From positions 1 through 64,000 of the forward strand of contig NZ_JAWQJT010000002.1 of the NCBI RefSeq assembly GCF_033441515.1: a DNA stretch of 64,000 nucleotides, read 5' to 3'. How positions within the stretch are numbered: position 1 is the first letter of the stretch; every line of letters begins with the position of its first letter. A program made the position numbers and the translations under genes. Origin of the DNA: Amycolatopsis solani (lineage in GTDB: Bacteria; Actinomycetota; Actinomycetes; Mycobacteriales; Pseudonocardiaceae). Below, piece after piece: positions 31,846 through 40,733 of the stretch. Under the pieces are notes generated by a model. The model did no database searches, had not been told where the DNA came from, and saw only the letters and a program-made list of their open reading frames with translations.

Positions 31846-34187
31846 CGGGCGCCTCCCAGGGCGTCGAGGCCGCGGATGCGAGCCGCGGCCGTCTTGAACA
31901 GGGGCTGCTTGGACACCGGGTCCCAGTCGGTCATGGTGAGTTCGTTCGCCGCGCGGCCGCCCTCGTGGCCGGCGGGGTCGTCGGTGTCGAAGTAGCCGTA
32001 GTGGAACGGGATGAACAACACGCCTTCGCGGATCCCGCCCACTCGCACGCGCGCGCGGACTTCGCCCCGGGGTGTGGTGATCGCGGCCCGGTCGCCCTCG
32101 TGCAGGCCGAGGCGTTTCGCGTCCCCATCGGACACCTCCACCCAGGACTCCGGCGCGGCGGCCTGCAGTTCCGGTGCACGGGCGGTCTTGGTGCGGGTGT
32201 GGAAGTGGTAGATGGTGCGGCCGGTGATCAGCGCGAACGGAAACGTCTCATCCGGTGACTCGTGCGGTTCGAGGTACTCGGCCGCCTTGAGCATCGCTTT
32301 GCCGTCGGGATTCATCGCCCGGTATTCGCCCGGTTCGACCGGCGCGCCGGTGATCAGGTCGCGGCCGTAGCTCTCGCAGTGGTCGGGCTGGGCGAAGAAC
32401 TCGCCGTCGGTGTAGAGCCGCTCGGTGCCGTCGGGGTGTTCGCCGGTGCAGGGCCATTGGACGCCGCTGGTGGCGCGGAGCTTCTCGTAGCTGAGGCCGG
32501 TGTAGTCGCACGGCCGGCCCGCGGACGCGCGCTTCCACGCTTCGAACGCCGACTCGGCGTCGTGCCACGGCGGGAGCGGTGCGCCGTCCTGGTCGCGGAA
32601 ATCCATCCGGCGGGCGTAGTCGAGCAGGATGTCCAGGTCCGGACGGGCTTGCCCGGGCGGCTCGACGGCTTTCTCCGACAGGTGCACCGTGCGGTCGGCG
32701 TTGGTGAACGTGCCGGTCTTCTCACCCCAGATCGCCGCGGGCAGCACGACGTCGGCGAGTTCGGCGGTCTCGGTGCGGAAGGCGTCCTGGACGACGAGGA
32801 AGAGCCGCTCCTGGGCCAGGATCGAGCGGATCCGCCGCAGCTCCGGCAGCGAGACCGCCGGGTTGGTCGCCGAGACCCACAGGAACCGCAGGGTGCCGTT
32901 TTCGGCGTAGCGCAGCAGCTGCATCAGGTGCGTCGGCGGGCCGTAGTGCGGAATCCGGCTCACTTCGACGTTCCACAGCCGGGCCAGCTCGGCGACGTGG
33001 CCGTCGTTGGCCCAGTTGCGGAAGCCGGTGAGGTCGCCGTCGGCGCCGCACTCGCGGGTGTTCTGCGCGGTGGGCTGGCCGTTCATCTGCAGCACGCCGG
33101 CGCCGGGCTTGCCGAGCATGCCGCGCACCAGGTTGAGGTTGTTGACTTGCACCGCCGCCGCGGCCGCCTGGTGGGACTGGTAGAAGCCCTGCAGGACAGT
33201 GCACAGTAGACGGCCGGCCGAGCCGAGCAGCCGTGCCGCGGCGCGGATCTCGGCTTCGGTCAGGCCGCAGATCCCGGCGACGCGCTCGGGCGGGTAGCCG
33301 GCGACCATCGCCTTGAGGTCTTCGTAGCCGACGGTGCAGCGTTCGACGTACTCGTGGTCGACCCGGTCGTCGGCGATGATCAGGTGCAGGAGGCCGTTCA
33401 TCAGCGCGAGGTTGGTGCCCGGCAACGGCGCGAGGTGCAGCGTGGCCGCGCGGGCGACCGGGGTGTCACGCGGGTCGACGCACAGGATCTCCGGCGGGTT
33501 CGGGCCGGCGAGCCGGTCGAGGATGCGCGACCACAGCACGGCCTGGGTCTCGGCGACGTTGTGCCCGAACAGGGCGATGACGTCGGCGTGGTCGACATCG
33601 GTGTAGGACGCCGGCTGGCCGTCGCTGCCGAAGGACTCCTTGAGCGCGGCGGCGGCGGTCGCGGTGCAGAGCCGGGTGTTGCCGTCGAGGTGGTTCGTGC
33701 CGAGGCCGGCGCGCGCGATGGTGGCGAGGGTGTAGTACTCCTCGGCGAACAGCTGCCCGCTGGTGTAGAAGCCGATCGCGCTGGGCCCCTGCTCGGCCAG
33801 GAGTTCCTTGCTGTGCTCGACGATCCGGTCCATCGCCTCGTCCCAGCTCGCCTCGACGAGCTCGCCGTCGCGGCGGATCAACGGCGTGGTCAGCCGGTCC
33901 GCCGACGCGTTGGCCTGCCAGCCGAAGAGGTCCTTCGGGTCCAGGCGGCCGCGGTTGACGCGGTCGTCGGCCCGGCCGCGCACGCCGACGATCTCGCCGT
34001 CCTTGACCGCGATGTCGAGGCCGTCGCCGTTGGAGTGCAGGACCGCGGCGCTGCGGACCCAGCGGTCCACGTCGGCCGGTGCCAGTCCGTCGGCGAGGTG
34101 GCGGTCCACGCGCACGGGCCATTCGCCGCCCGGTCCGTACGGCGTTCGCGTGCCCCACGGCTGGTCGATGCCGTCACGTCCGGCCAA
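31842..34187 (-). CDS. Molybdopterin oxidoreductase lacking its [4Fe-4S] ligands
   Basis: A 781-residue enzyme of the formate dehydrogenase/assimilatory nitrate reductase type (MGD-binding). The candidate Mo ligand Cys174 is in NTRLCTA, the Lys before the cofactor is K85 (DPKDLFGW), and the C-terminal dinucleotide-binding domain is complete (ITGRTIYHFHTRTKT). At the N-terminus the cluster motif C-x2-C-x3-C is replaced at the exact spacing by A48, H51 and D55 (SAAVLHSNGDG). It should therefore lack the proximal cluster and need another electron route. Stress-type promoter upstream. Confidence 0.88.
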   Translation of the reverse strand: MAGRDGIDQPWGTRTPYGPGGEWPVRVDRHLADGLAPADVDRWVRSAAVLHSNGDGLDIAVKDGEIVGVRGRADDRVNRGRLDPKDLFGWQANASADRLTTPLIRRDGELVEASWDEAMDRIVEHSKELLAEQGPSAIGFYTSGQLFAEEYYTLATIARAGLGTNHLDGNTRLCTATAAAALKESFGSDGQPASYTDVDHADVIALFGHNVAETQAVLWSRILDRLAGPNPPEILCVDPRDTPVARAATLHLAPLPGTNLALMNGLLHLIIADDRVDHEYVERCTVGYEDLKAMVAGYPPERVAGICGLTEAEIRAAARLLGSAGRLLCTVLQGFYQSHQAAAAAVQVNNLNLVRGMLGKPGAGVLQMNGQPTAQNTRECGADGDLTGFRNWANDGHVAELARLWNVEVSRIPHYGPPTHLMQLLRYAENGTLRFLWVSATNPAVSLPELRRIRSILAQERLFLVVQDAFRTETAELADVVLPAAIWGEKTGTFTNADRTVHLSEKAVEPPGQARPDLDILLDYARRMDFRDQDGAPLPPWHDAESAFEAWKRASAGRPCDYTGLSYEKLRATSGVQWPCTGEHPDGTERLYTDGEFFAQPDHCESYGRDLITGAPVEPGEYRAMNPDGKAMLKAAEYLEPHESPDETFPFALITGRTIYHFHTRTKTARAPELQAAAPESWVEVSDGDAKRLGLHEGDRAAITTPRGEVRARVRVGGIREGVLFIPFHYGYFDTDDPAGHEGGRAANELTMTDWDPVSKQPLFKTAAARIRGLDALGGAR

Positions 34188-34218
34188 GGTCGCACCTCCC
34201 GAAGGTCATCCGTCCCGG

Positions 34219-34243
34219 CTACCCGGGAGATCGCGACGCAAAC
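34219..34243 (-). promoter_or_regulatory. SigB/SigF-type promoter for the molybdopterin operon
   Basis: GTTT-N15-GGGTAG on the minus strand, 32 bases before the start codon at 34187, with GGGAGGTGCGACC in the leader. Confidence 0.74.
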
Positions 34244-34248
34244 ACGGG

Positions 34249-34722
34249 TCATTTGCCGGGCGCAACGATCGAGGGGATGGGGTCGCCTTCGGCGGCAGCA
34301 CGGGCGAAAGCCGTGAAGCCCGCGACGACCGAGGCCCGGACGTCGTCGCCGAGCCGCCCGAGCACGTCGTCGAGGACGCGACGGCGCCGCTGGTCGACCC
34401 GCTCGACCAGCTGACGCCCGCGCGCGGTCGGCGCCAGGAGCGTCTCACGCCGGTTCAGCGGGTTCTGGGCCTTTTGCAGCAGATCAAGGCTGGTCAGGCG
34501 CTCGCAGGCGCGGGTGACGGTGGACGGGTTCAGCCCCAGCTCGGCAGCGACGCGGCTCATCGTCACCGGCGTGCGCTCGCCGACGACGCGCAACGCGCGG
34601 AACTGCGTCAGCGTCAGCTGCCCGGCGTGGTCCTCGACGGTCGAGTCCGCGATCGCCACCATCGCCCGCAGGGCGGCCAGCGCCGCGTCGGTGTCGTGGT
34701 TCGGCCCGTTCGTTTGCGGCAC
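34249..34722 (-). CDS. MarR family transcriptional regulator
   Basis: A 157-residue winged-helix regulator: LTLTQFRALRVVGERTPVTM, SRVAAELGLNPSTVTRACERL, then a wing and QNPLNRRETLLAPTARGRQLVE. GTG 34722 is the start; the frame's upstream reading is only the antisense of the ThDP gene. It is divergent from the ThDP enzyme gene, and their promoters overlap almost completely on the two strands (34747-34773), so it may control that gene and itself. Confidence 0.87.
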   Translation of the reverse strand: MPQTNGPNHDTDAALAALRAMVAIADSTVEDHAGQLTLTQFRALRVVGERTPVTMSRVAAELGLNPSTVTRACERLTSLDLLQKAQNPLNRRETLLAPTARGRQLVERVDQRRRRVLDDVLGRLGDDVRASVVAGFTAFARAAAEGDPIPSIVAPGK

Positions 34723-34746
34723 GCAAGCATGGTATCGGCTGAGCAC

Positions 34747-34771
34747 GCGTACCGGGCCCGGCACCGGGTAA
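34747..34771 (+). promoter_or_regulatory. SigB/SigF-type promoter for the ThDP enzyme, overlapped by a mirror-image promoter for marR
   Basis: GCGT-N15-GGGTAA on the plus strand. On the minus strand GGTT-N15-CGGTAC spans 34749-34773, so each -10 lies opposite the other's -35. The plus promoter leaves about 30 bases of leader with GAGGAG before the ATG at 34810. Confidence 0.62.
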
Positions 34772-34809
34772 CCGCCCAGGACTTTCGATTTATCGGGTGA
34801 GGAGTTTTC

Positions 34810-36603
34810 ATGGCTCAGACGGTCGGCGACCACCTGCTCCAGCGCTTGCGCGAGTGGGGCGTCGAACAGGTTTTCGCCTACCCCGGTGACGGGATCAACG
34901 GCCTCGTCGCCTCGTTCGGCAAAGCGGGCAACCAGCCTCGATTCGTGCAGACCCGGCACGAGGAAATGGCCGCCTTCGCCGCGGTCGGCTACGCGAAGTT
35001 CAGCGGCAACGTCGGCGTCTGCATGGCCACCTCCGGCCCCGGCGCCATCCACCTGCTCAACGGCCTCTACGACGCCAAGCTCGACCACGTCCCGGTCGTC
35101 GCGATCGTCGGGCAGACCGCCCGCAGCGCGATGGGTGGCAGCTACCAGCAGGAAATCGACCTGCAGGCGCTGTTCAAGGACGTCGCCAGCGAATACCTCG
35201 TCGAGGTCAACGTCGCCGAGCAGCTGCCCAACGCGCTCGACCGCGCGATCCGCATCGCACAGGCGTCTCGCTGCCCGACCGCCCTGATCATCCCCGCGGA
35301 CCTGCAGGAAGAGCCCTACGCGGCGCCCAAGCACGCGTTCAAGCAGGTGCCCTCCAGCCCGCCGAGCACCTCCTGGCCCACCCCGGTCCCGCACGAGGCC
35401 GATCTCGATGCCGCGGCCGAGGTGCTCAACGCCGGTGAGAAGGTCGCCGTCCTGGTGGGGCAGGGTGCCCGCGGCGCGGCCGCGGAGGTCCGGCAGCTCG
35501 CCGAGGTCACCGGCGCGGGAGTGGCGAAAGCCCTGCTGGGCAAGGACGTGCTGCCCGACGACCTGCCCTGGGTGACCGGGGCGATCGGGCTGCTGGGCAC
35601 CCGGCCGAGCTACGAGCTGATGCGTGACTGCGACACGCTGCTGATCGTCGGCTCGAACTTCCCCTACAGCCAGTTCCTGCCGGACTTCGGCCAGGCCCGC
35701 GCGGTGCAGATCGACCTGGACGGCCGGTTCATCGGGATGCGCTACCCGACCGAGGTCAACCTCGTCGGCGACAGCGCGGCCACTCTCCGCGCGCTGCTGC
35801 CCAAACTGGAAAGCAAGCCGGACCGCTCGTGGCGGGAGACGATCGAGAAGAACGTCGCCTCCTGGTGGGACACGATCGAGCGGGAAGCCGCGGTGGCCGC
35901 CGACCCGGTGAACCCGATGGCCGTCGTGTCGGAGCTGTCGAAGCGGATCCCGGACAACGCGATCGTCACCGCGGATTCCGGGTCCTCCACCAACTGGTAC
36001 GCCCGCAACCTGCGTATCCGCGGTGAAATCCGCGGGTCGCTGTCGGGGACGCTGGCCACGATGGGCCCGGGGGTGCCGTACGCCATCGGCGCGAAGTTCG
36101 CCCACCCCGACCGGCCGGTGATCGCGCTCGTCGGCGACGGCGCCATGCAGATGAACGGCCTCGCCGAGCTGATCACCATCGCCCGCTACCAAAGCCTGTG
36201 GAGCGACCCGACCTGCGTGATCTGCGTCTTCCACAACAACGACCTCAACCAGGTCACCTGGGAGCTGCGCGCGATGGGCGGCGCGCCGAAGTTCGAGGAG
36301 TCCCAGAGCCTGCCGGACGTCGACTACGCCGGTTTCGCGCTCTCCCTCGGGCTCACGGCGGTCACCGTCGACCGGCCGGACCAGCTCGCGTCGGCGTGGG
36401 ACACCGCGCTGGCCGCGGGCAAGCCGGCCGTGCTGGACGTCCGGTGCGACCCCGAGGTCCCGCCGATCCCGCCGCACGCCACCTTCGAGCAGATGAAGTC
36501 CGCCGCCCAGGCGGTGCTGAAGGGCGACCCCGATGCGTTGCACCTCGTCGCACAGGGCGTCAAGACGAAGCTGCAGGAGTTCCTGCCCGGCCGGAAGAAC
36601 TGA
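34810..36603 (+). CDS. ThDP-dependent pyruvate oxidase / pyruvate:quinone dehydrogenase-like enzyme
   Basis: A 597-residue three-domain ThDP enzyme: N-terminal Pyr domain with the activating Glu51 (TRHEEMAAF), a central FAD/nucleotide-type domain (about 195-340) and a C-terminal PP domain with GDGAMQMNGLAELITIARYQ and NNDLNQVTWE (ThDP-Mg motif). The family oxidatively decarboxylates pyruvate to acetate or acetyl phosphate. It fits the acetyl phosphate/acetate theme of the neighbouring xfp-ackA operon. The exact substrate and acceptor are inferred from family resemblance. Confidence 0.85.
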   Translation: MAQTVGDHLLQRLREWGVEQVFAYPGDGINGLVASFGKAGNQPRFVQTRHEEMAAFAAVGYAKFSGNVGVCMATSGPGAIHLLNGLYDAKLDHVPVVAIVGQTARSAMGGSYQQEIDLQALFKDVASEYLVEVNVAEQLPNALDRAIRIAQASRCPTALIIPADLQEEPYAAPKHAFKQVPSSPPSTSWPTPVPHEADLDAAAEVLNAGEKVAVLVGQGARGAAAEVRQLAEVTGAGVAKALLGKDVLPDDLPWVTGAIGLLGTRPSYELMRDCDTLLIVGSNFPYSQFLPDFGQARAVQIDLDGRFIGMRYPTEVNLVGDSAATLRALLPKLESKPDRSWRETIEKNVASWWDTIEREAAVAADPVNPMAVVSELSKRIPDNAIVTADSGSSTNWYARNLRIRGEIRGSLSGTLATMGPGVPYAIGAKFAHPDRPVIALVGDGAMQMNGLAELITIARYQSLWSDPTCVICVFHNNDLNQVTWELRAMGGAPKFEESQSLPDVDYAGFALSLGLTAVTVDRPDQLASAWDTALAAGKPAVLDVRCDPEVPPIPPHATFEQMKSAAQAVLKGDPDALHLVAQGVKTKLQEFLPGRKN

Positions 36604-36608
36604 CGCTC

Positions 36609-36633
36609 GGTTGAAGCGGGTCACGCCGGGTAT
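36609..36633 (+). promoter_or_regulatory. SigB/SigF-type promoter for hemerythrin
   Basis: GGTT-N15-GGGTAT immediately after the ThDP gene stop; the ribosome site GAAGGAGA and the ATG at 36660 follow. Confidence 0.75.
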
Positions 36634-36659
36634 TCCCGGCGGGACGAGAAGGAGAACAC

Positions 36660-37139
36660 ATGTCGACCGACGCGATCGTGCTGCTCAAAAAGGATCACCA
36701 GGAAGTCGAGAAGCTGTTCAAGAAGTTCGAAAAGGCCGGGGACGACGCCTTCGAGGAGAAGCGGCAGCTCGTCGACGCGATGATCGAAGAGCTGACGACG
36801 CACACCTACATCGAAGAAGAGATCTTCTACCCGGTCGCCAAGGAAGCCGTCCCGGAGACGCGGGACCACGTGCTGGAAAGCGTCGAAGAGCACCACGTGA
36901 TGGTGTGGCTGATGGCGGAACTGCGGGACTTGGACCCGCAGGACGAAACCTTCGACGCCAAGGTCACCGTCCTCACCGAGAACGTGCGGCACCACGTCGA
37001 GGAAGAAGAGGACGAGTGGTTCCCGGAGGTGCGCAAGGCGCTGGGCCGCAAGCGCCTCCAGGAGGTGGGGCAGCAGATGCTCGACGCCCGCCCGGACGCG
37101 CCCAAGGATCCGCTGAAGATCTCCAGCGCGCACGCCTGA
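36660..37139 (+). CDS. Hemerythrin HHE-domain protein
   Basis: A 159-residue four-helix HHE cation-binding protein with the diiron ligand pattern: LLKKDHQEVEKLF, TTHTYIEEEIFYP, VEEHHVMVWLM, HHVEEEEDEWFPEV. Such proteins bind O2, NO or act in iron and oxidative stress. It has its own stress promoter between it and the ThDP gene. The acidic, Lys-rich make-up is typical of cytoplasmic actinobacterial members. Confidence 0.92.
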   Translation: MSTDAIVLLKKDHQEVEKLFKKFEKAGDDAFEEKRQLVDAMIEELTTHTYIEEEIFYPVAKEAVPETRDHVLESVEEHHVMVWLMAELRDLDPQDETFDAKVTVLTENVRHHVEEEEDEWFPEVRKALGRKRLQEVGQQMLDARPDAPKDPLKISSAHA

Positions 37140-37151
37140 CGGCGGCGTGGC

Positions 37152-38204
37152 TCAGGGGCGGCGGCCGACGCCGGTGGCGAGTTCGTGCCGGCGCCGGCCA
37201 TCCGGCGCGAGGGGAGCGGTGTCGGTGCCCGCGCCGGTGCGCAACCCGGCGAAGAACTCGTTCAGCGTCTCGGCGGCATCGTGGCGCGGTCGCCAGTCCA
37301 GTTCGGCTTCCGCCCGGCCCGTGCTCATCACCGGCAGCCGCATGACCGCGTCGAACAGCCCCGGCGTCGCCGGCACGAGGTGCAGCCGCCAGGCGGCGCC
37401 GAGCACCGCGCGGACGGCGGGGACGGGCACCGGCACCGGCCGTGCGCCGAACATCCCGGCGACGAACCGGGTGCCGACGACCGGTGCGGTGGCGACGTTG
37501 AACGCGCCGGTCACCGGGCGCAGGGTCGCCCGGGTGATCGCGTCCGCCAGGTCCGCGGTGTGCACGACCTGGACCCGCAGGCCGGGCAGGTGCGGCAGGA
37601 CCGGCACCAGGCCGGGGCGCACCAGGCTGCCGGGGACGAACGGACCACCGAAGAGGCGGCGCTGTTCCGAGGCCGCGGCGCGCTGGAAGACGAACCCCGG
37701 CCGGATCCGCACGACGTCGACGCCGGGAGACCGGAGCTCGAACGCGTCCAGCCACCGCTCCAGATAGGCCTTCTCGCGGGTGTAGGCCGCCCCCGGCCAG
37801 CCGTGCGTCGGCCAGCTTTCGTCGACCGCCGCGTCGGTTTCCCGGGGCGAGTACGCGCCGACCGAAGACGAGTAGACGATCTTCGGCACCCCGGCCGCGG
37901 CCGCGGCTTCGAACACGCGGATCGAGCCGAGGACGTTCGCTCGCCAGGTCCGCTCGGGCCGCCGCGTGGGCTGGAACAGCCACGCCAGGTGCACGACCGC
38001 GTCGGCCCCGCGCAGCAGCGGCACGAGGTCGTCCCGCTCGACGTCGGCCTGCACGAGCCGGACCTTCGGCGAGTGTCCCGGCGCCGGGCGGCGAGCCAGC
38101 CCGACGATCGTCTCGACCTGGGGATCGGCCGACAGCGCGGCCACCACACCGGTGCCGATGTTGCCCGTCGCGCCGGTCACCACGATCCGCTTCACGTCCG
38201 TCAT
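37152..38204 (-). CDS. NAD-dependent epimerase/SDR (extended) protein
   Basis: A 350-residue extended SDR: N-terminal NAD(P) motif VVTGATGNIGTGVVAAL, SSSVGAYSP before the YxxxK-type catalytic site (AYTREKAYLE), and a C-terminal substrate domain. The substrate is unknown (nucleotide-sugar or steroid-type). ATG 38204 is supported by the promoter at 38215-38239, whose -10 ends eleven bases upstream. Convergent with hemerythrin. Confidence 0.85.
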   Translation of the reverse strand: MTDVKRIVVTGATGNIGTGVVAALSADPQVETIVGLARRPAPGHSPKVRLVQADVERDDLVPLLRGADAVVHLAWLFQPTRRPERTWRANVLGSIRVFEAAAAAGVPKIVYSSSVGAYSPRETDAAVDESWPTHGWPGAAYTREKAYLERWLDAFELRSPGVDVVRIRPGFVFQRAAASEQRRLFGGPFVPGSLVRPGLVPVLPHLPGLRVQVVHTADLADAITRATLRPVTGAFNVATAPVVGTRFVAGMFGARPVPVPVPAVRAVLGAAWRLHLVPATPGLFDAVMRLPVMSTGRAEAELDWRPRHDAAETLNEFFAGLRTGAGTDTAPLAPDGRRRHELATGVGRRP

Positions 38205-38214
38205 GTCACGCCGG

Positions 38215-38239
38215 TTACCCGGCATCGGCGGCCCGAACC
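38215..38239 (-). promoter_or_regulatory. SigB/SigF-type promoter for the SDR gene
   Basis: GGTT-N15-GGGTAA on the minus strand, between the MFS stop (38244) and the SDR ATG (38204). Confidence 0.72.
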
Positions 38240-38243
38240 GGAG

Positions 38244-39671
38244 CTAGGTGGCCGGCTGCGCGGACAACGGCTTCGCGATCGACTCCAGCGATCGCCGCTC
38301 GGCCCGCACACCCAGCACCGCTTCGGCGAGGCCGCCCGCGATCATCATCCCCGCGCCCAGGTAGTAGCCGAACGCGACGTTGCCGATGACGCCGGTCTCG
38401 ACCAGGCTGCCGAACAGCACCGGCCCGACGATCCCGCCGAGACCCGTACCCACCGAGTAGAAGATCGCGATCGCCAGCGCCCGCACTTCCAGGGGGAAGA
38501 TCTCCGACACCGTCAGGTACGCCGAACTCGCGCCCGCCGACGCCAGGAAGAACACCGCGCACCACGCGAGCGTCAATGTGAGCGCCGAAAGCACGCCCGC
38601 CTGGAACAGCAGCCCGGTCCCGACGAGCAGCACCCCGGACCCGACGTAACTGGTGACGATCATCGGGCGCCGGCCGACCGAGTCGAAGAACCGCGCGAGG
38701 ATCAAGGGACCGGCGAAGCTGCCCAGCGCCAGCGGCACGAGGTAGAGACCCACCGAGCCGCTGGAGACGCCGAAGAACCGGCTCAGCACCAGGCCTTGGG
38801 TGAAGTACACGGCGTTGTAGAGGAACGCCTGCCCCACGAACAGCGCGAGCCCGAGCAGCGTCCGCCGGGGATAGCTGCGCACCAGGGTCACCGCGACCTC
38901 GGTCAGGCTGGTGCGGGTGCGTTCCCGGACTTCGATGGTGTCCTCGACCGGGTCGAGCCGCCGGCCGGTCGTCTCTTCGACGCGCTGTTCGATGCCGGAG
39001 ACGACTTTGTCGGCTTCGTCGTTGCGGCCGTGGGTGAACAGCCAGCGCGGGCTCTCCGGCACGGTCCGGCGGACGATCAGGATCAGCAGGCCCAGCACCG
39101 CGCCGAGCCCGAAGGCCAGGCGCCAGCCCAGCCACGCCGGGATCAGTTCGGCGTCGAGCAGCACCAGGCTCAGCGCCGCGCCGCCGGCCGCGCCGAACCA
39201 GTACGAGCCGTTGACGGCCAAGCTGACCGTCGCGCGCCGGCGGGCCGGCACCATCTCGTCGATCGCGGAGTTGATGGCCGCGTACTCGCCGCCGATGCCG
39301 GCGCCGGTGAGGAACCGCATGAGGAAGAACCACCACGGCGCGAAGGAGAACGCCGTCAGCACCGTGGCGAGCAGGTACAGGCCGAGCGTCAGCAGGAACA
39401 GGCGTTTGCGGCCCCAGCGGTCGGTGAGGTAGCCGAACACCAGCGAGCCGCAGACCGCGCCGGTGACGTAGCACGACGTCGCCAGGCCGATCTGCGTCTC
39501 GGTCAGCACCAGTCCGCTGCCGGGCTCGGTCAGCCGGTCGGACAACGCGCTGACGATGGTCACCTCGAGGCCGTCGAGGATCCACACCGTGCCCAGCCCC
39601 ACGAGCATCAGCCAGTGCCAGGACGACCAGGGCAGCCGGTCCATCCGGGCCGGGACATCGGTTTTCACCAC
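38244..39671 (-). CDS. MFS transporter, sugar-porter-like
   Basis: A 475-residue protein with twelve predicted membrane helices and the family signature between helices 2 and 3 (GYLTDRWGRKRLFLL) and again in the second half (RFFDSVGRRPMIV). The PESPRWL motif after helix 6 is typical of the sugar porter subfamily. A TTG start at 39716 is possible, but it would lie inside the -35 of a GTTT-N16-GGGCAC element (39693-39718). GTG 39671 behind GAGGTGATC fits better. Substrate unknown. Confidence 0.82.
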   Translation of the reverse strand: MVKTDVPARMDRLPWSSWHWLMLVGLGTVWILDGLEVTIVSALSDRLTEPGSGLVLTETQIGLATSCYVTGAVCGSLVFGYLTDRWGRKRLFLLTLGLYLLATVLTAFSFAPWWFFLMRFLTGAGIGGEYAAINSAIDEMVPARRRATVSLAVNGSYWFGAAGGAALSLVLLDAELIPAWLGWRLAFGLGAVLGLLILIVRRTVPESPRWLFTHGRNDEADKVVSGIEQRVEETTGRRLDPVEDTIEVRERTRTSLTEVAVTLVRSYPRRTLLGLALFVGQAFLYNAVYFTQGLVLSRFFGVSSGSVGLYLVPLALGSFAGPLILARFFDSVGRRPMIVTSYVGSGVLLVGTGLLFQAGVLSALTLTLAWCAVFFLASAGASSAYLTVSEIFPLEVRALAIAIFYSVGTGLGGIVGPVLFGSLVETGVIGNVAFGYYLGAGMMIAGGLAEAVLGVRAERRSLESIAKPLSAQPAT

Positions 39672-39723
39672 GTCGATCACCTCGCGCCGCGAGTGCCCGG
39701 CGGCGATCAGGCGCAAACCGCGC

Positions 39724-39748
39724 GTGTGTGGCCGGGACGGTGGGGTAC
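39724..39748 (+). promoter_or_regulatory. SigB/SigF-type promoter for the F420-type oxidoreductase
   Basis: GTGT-N15-GGGTAC; the -10 ends nine bases before the ATG at 39758, again an almost leaderless arrangement. Confidence 0.68.
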
Positions 39749-39757
39749 CCGGCGGCC

Positions 39758-40723
39758 ATGACGTCGATCGGCTACTTCCTGTCCTGCGAGCAGTACGGCC
39801 CGCACGAGCTCGTCGCCCAGGCCCGCGCGGCCGAGCGAGCGGGCTTCGAGCGGCTGTGGATCTCCGACCACTTCCACCCGTGGAACGACGCGCAGGGCCA
39901 GAGCCCGTTCGTCTGGTCGGTGATCGGCGCGCTGTCGGAGGCCGTCTCCCTGCCGGTCACGACGGCGGTGACGTGCCCGACCGTCCGGATCCACCCGGCG
40001 GTGCTCGCGCAGGCCGCGGCCACCGCCGCCGTCCAGCTGAAGGGGAAGTTCGTGCTGGGCGTCGGCTCGGGGGAGGCGCTCAACGAGCACGTCCTCGGCG
40101 ACGCCTGGCCTTCCGTCGGGCAGCGGCTGGAGATGCTGGAGGAAGCCGTGGAGGTGATCCGCCTGCTGCACGCGGCGGGCGCGCGCGGCGAGTCCGTGAG
40201 CCACCACGGCGTGCACTACGAGGTGCAGGACGCGCGGATCTACACGATGCCCGCCGAGCCGGTGCCGATCTACGTGTCCGGGTTCGGCCCGCAGGCGACC
40301 GAGCTGGCCGGGCGGATCGGCGACGGCTACTGCACGGTGTCGCCCGACGGCGATCTCGTGCGGACCTTCCGCGAGTCCGGCGGCGGCGGCAAGCCCGTGC
40401 AGGCCGGGATGAAGGTCTGCTGGGACGCCGACACCGAAGCCGCGATCGACCGGGCCCACCGCCTGTGGGCCAACGACGCCCTGCCCGGCCAGCTGGCGCA
40501 GATCCTGCCGCGCCCCGAGGACTTCGAGGCCGCGACGAAGTTCGTCCCGCGCGAGGACGTCGCGGAGGCGATCGTCTGCGGCGACGACCCGAAGGCCCAC
40601 GCCGAGCGGGTGCGTCAGTACGTCGACGCCGGCGTCGACGAGATCTACGTCCAGCAGGTCGGGTCCGACCACGAAGGGTTCCTCCGGGGCTGGCAGGAGC
40701 ACGTCCTGCCCGAGTTCCGCTGA
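39758..40723 (+). CDS. F420-dependent LLM-class oxidoreductase (glucose-6-phosphate dehydrogenase-like)
   Basis: A 321-residue TIM-barrel of the luciferase-like class: MTSIGYFLSCEQYGPHELV, GFERLWISDHFHPWNDAQGQ, LGVGSGEALNEHVLGDAWP, and VDEIYVQQVGSDHEGFLRGW. This is the G6PD-like subfamily that uses coenzyme F420. The substrate need not be glucose-6-phosphate. ATG 39758 is fixed by the promoter position; the frame's earlier start would read through the promoter. Confidence 0.87.
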   Translation: MTSIGYFLSCEQYGPHELVAQARAAERAGFERLWISDHFHPWNDAQGQSPFVWSVIGALSEAVSLPVTTAVTCPTVRIHPAVLAQAAATAAVQLKGKFVLGVGSGEALNEHVLGDAWPSVGQRLEMLEEAVEVIRLLHAAGARGESVSHHGVHYEVQDARIYTMPAEPVPIYVSGFGPQATELAGRIGDGYCTVSPDGDLVRTFRESGGGGKPVQAGMKVCWDADTEAAIDRAHRLWANDALPGQLAQILPRPEDFEAATKFVPREDVAEAIVCGDDPKAHAERVRQYVDAGVDEIYVQQVGSDHEGFLRGWQEHVLPEFR

Positions 40724-40733
40724 CGGCGCCCGG

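Noticed and set aside
39672..39716. TTG start for the MFS transporter at 39716
   Set aside because: It lies inside a promoter-like -35; GTG 39671 has a ribosome site and a typical N-terminus.
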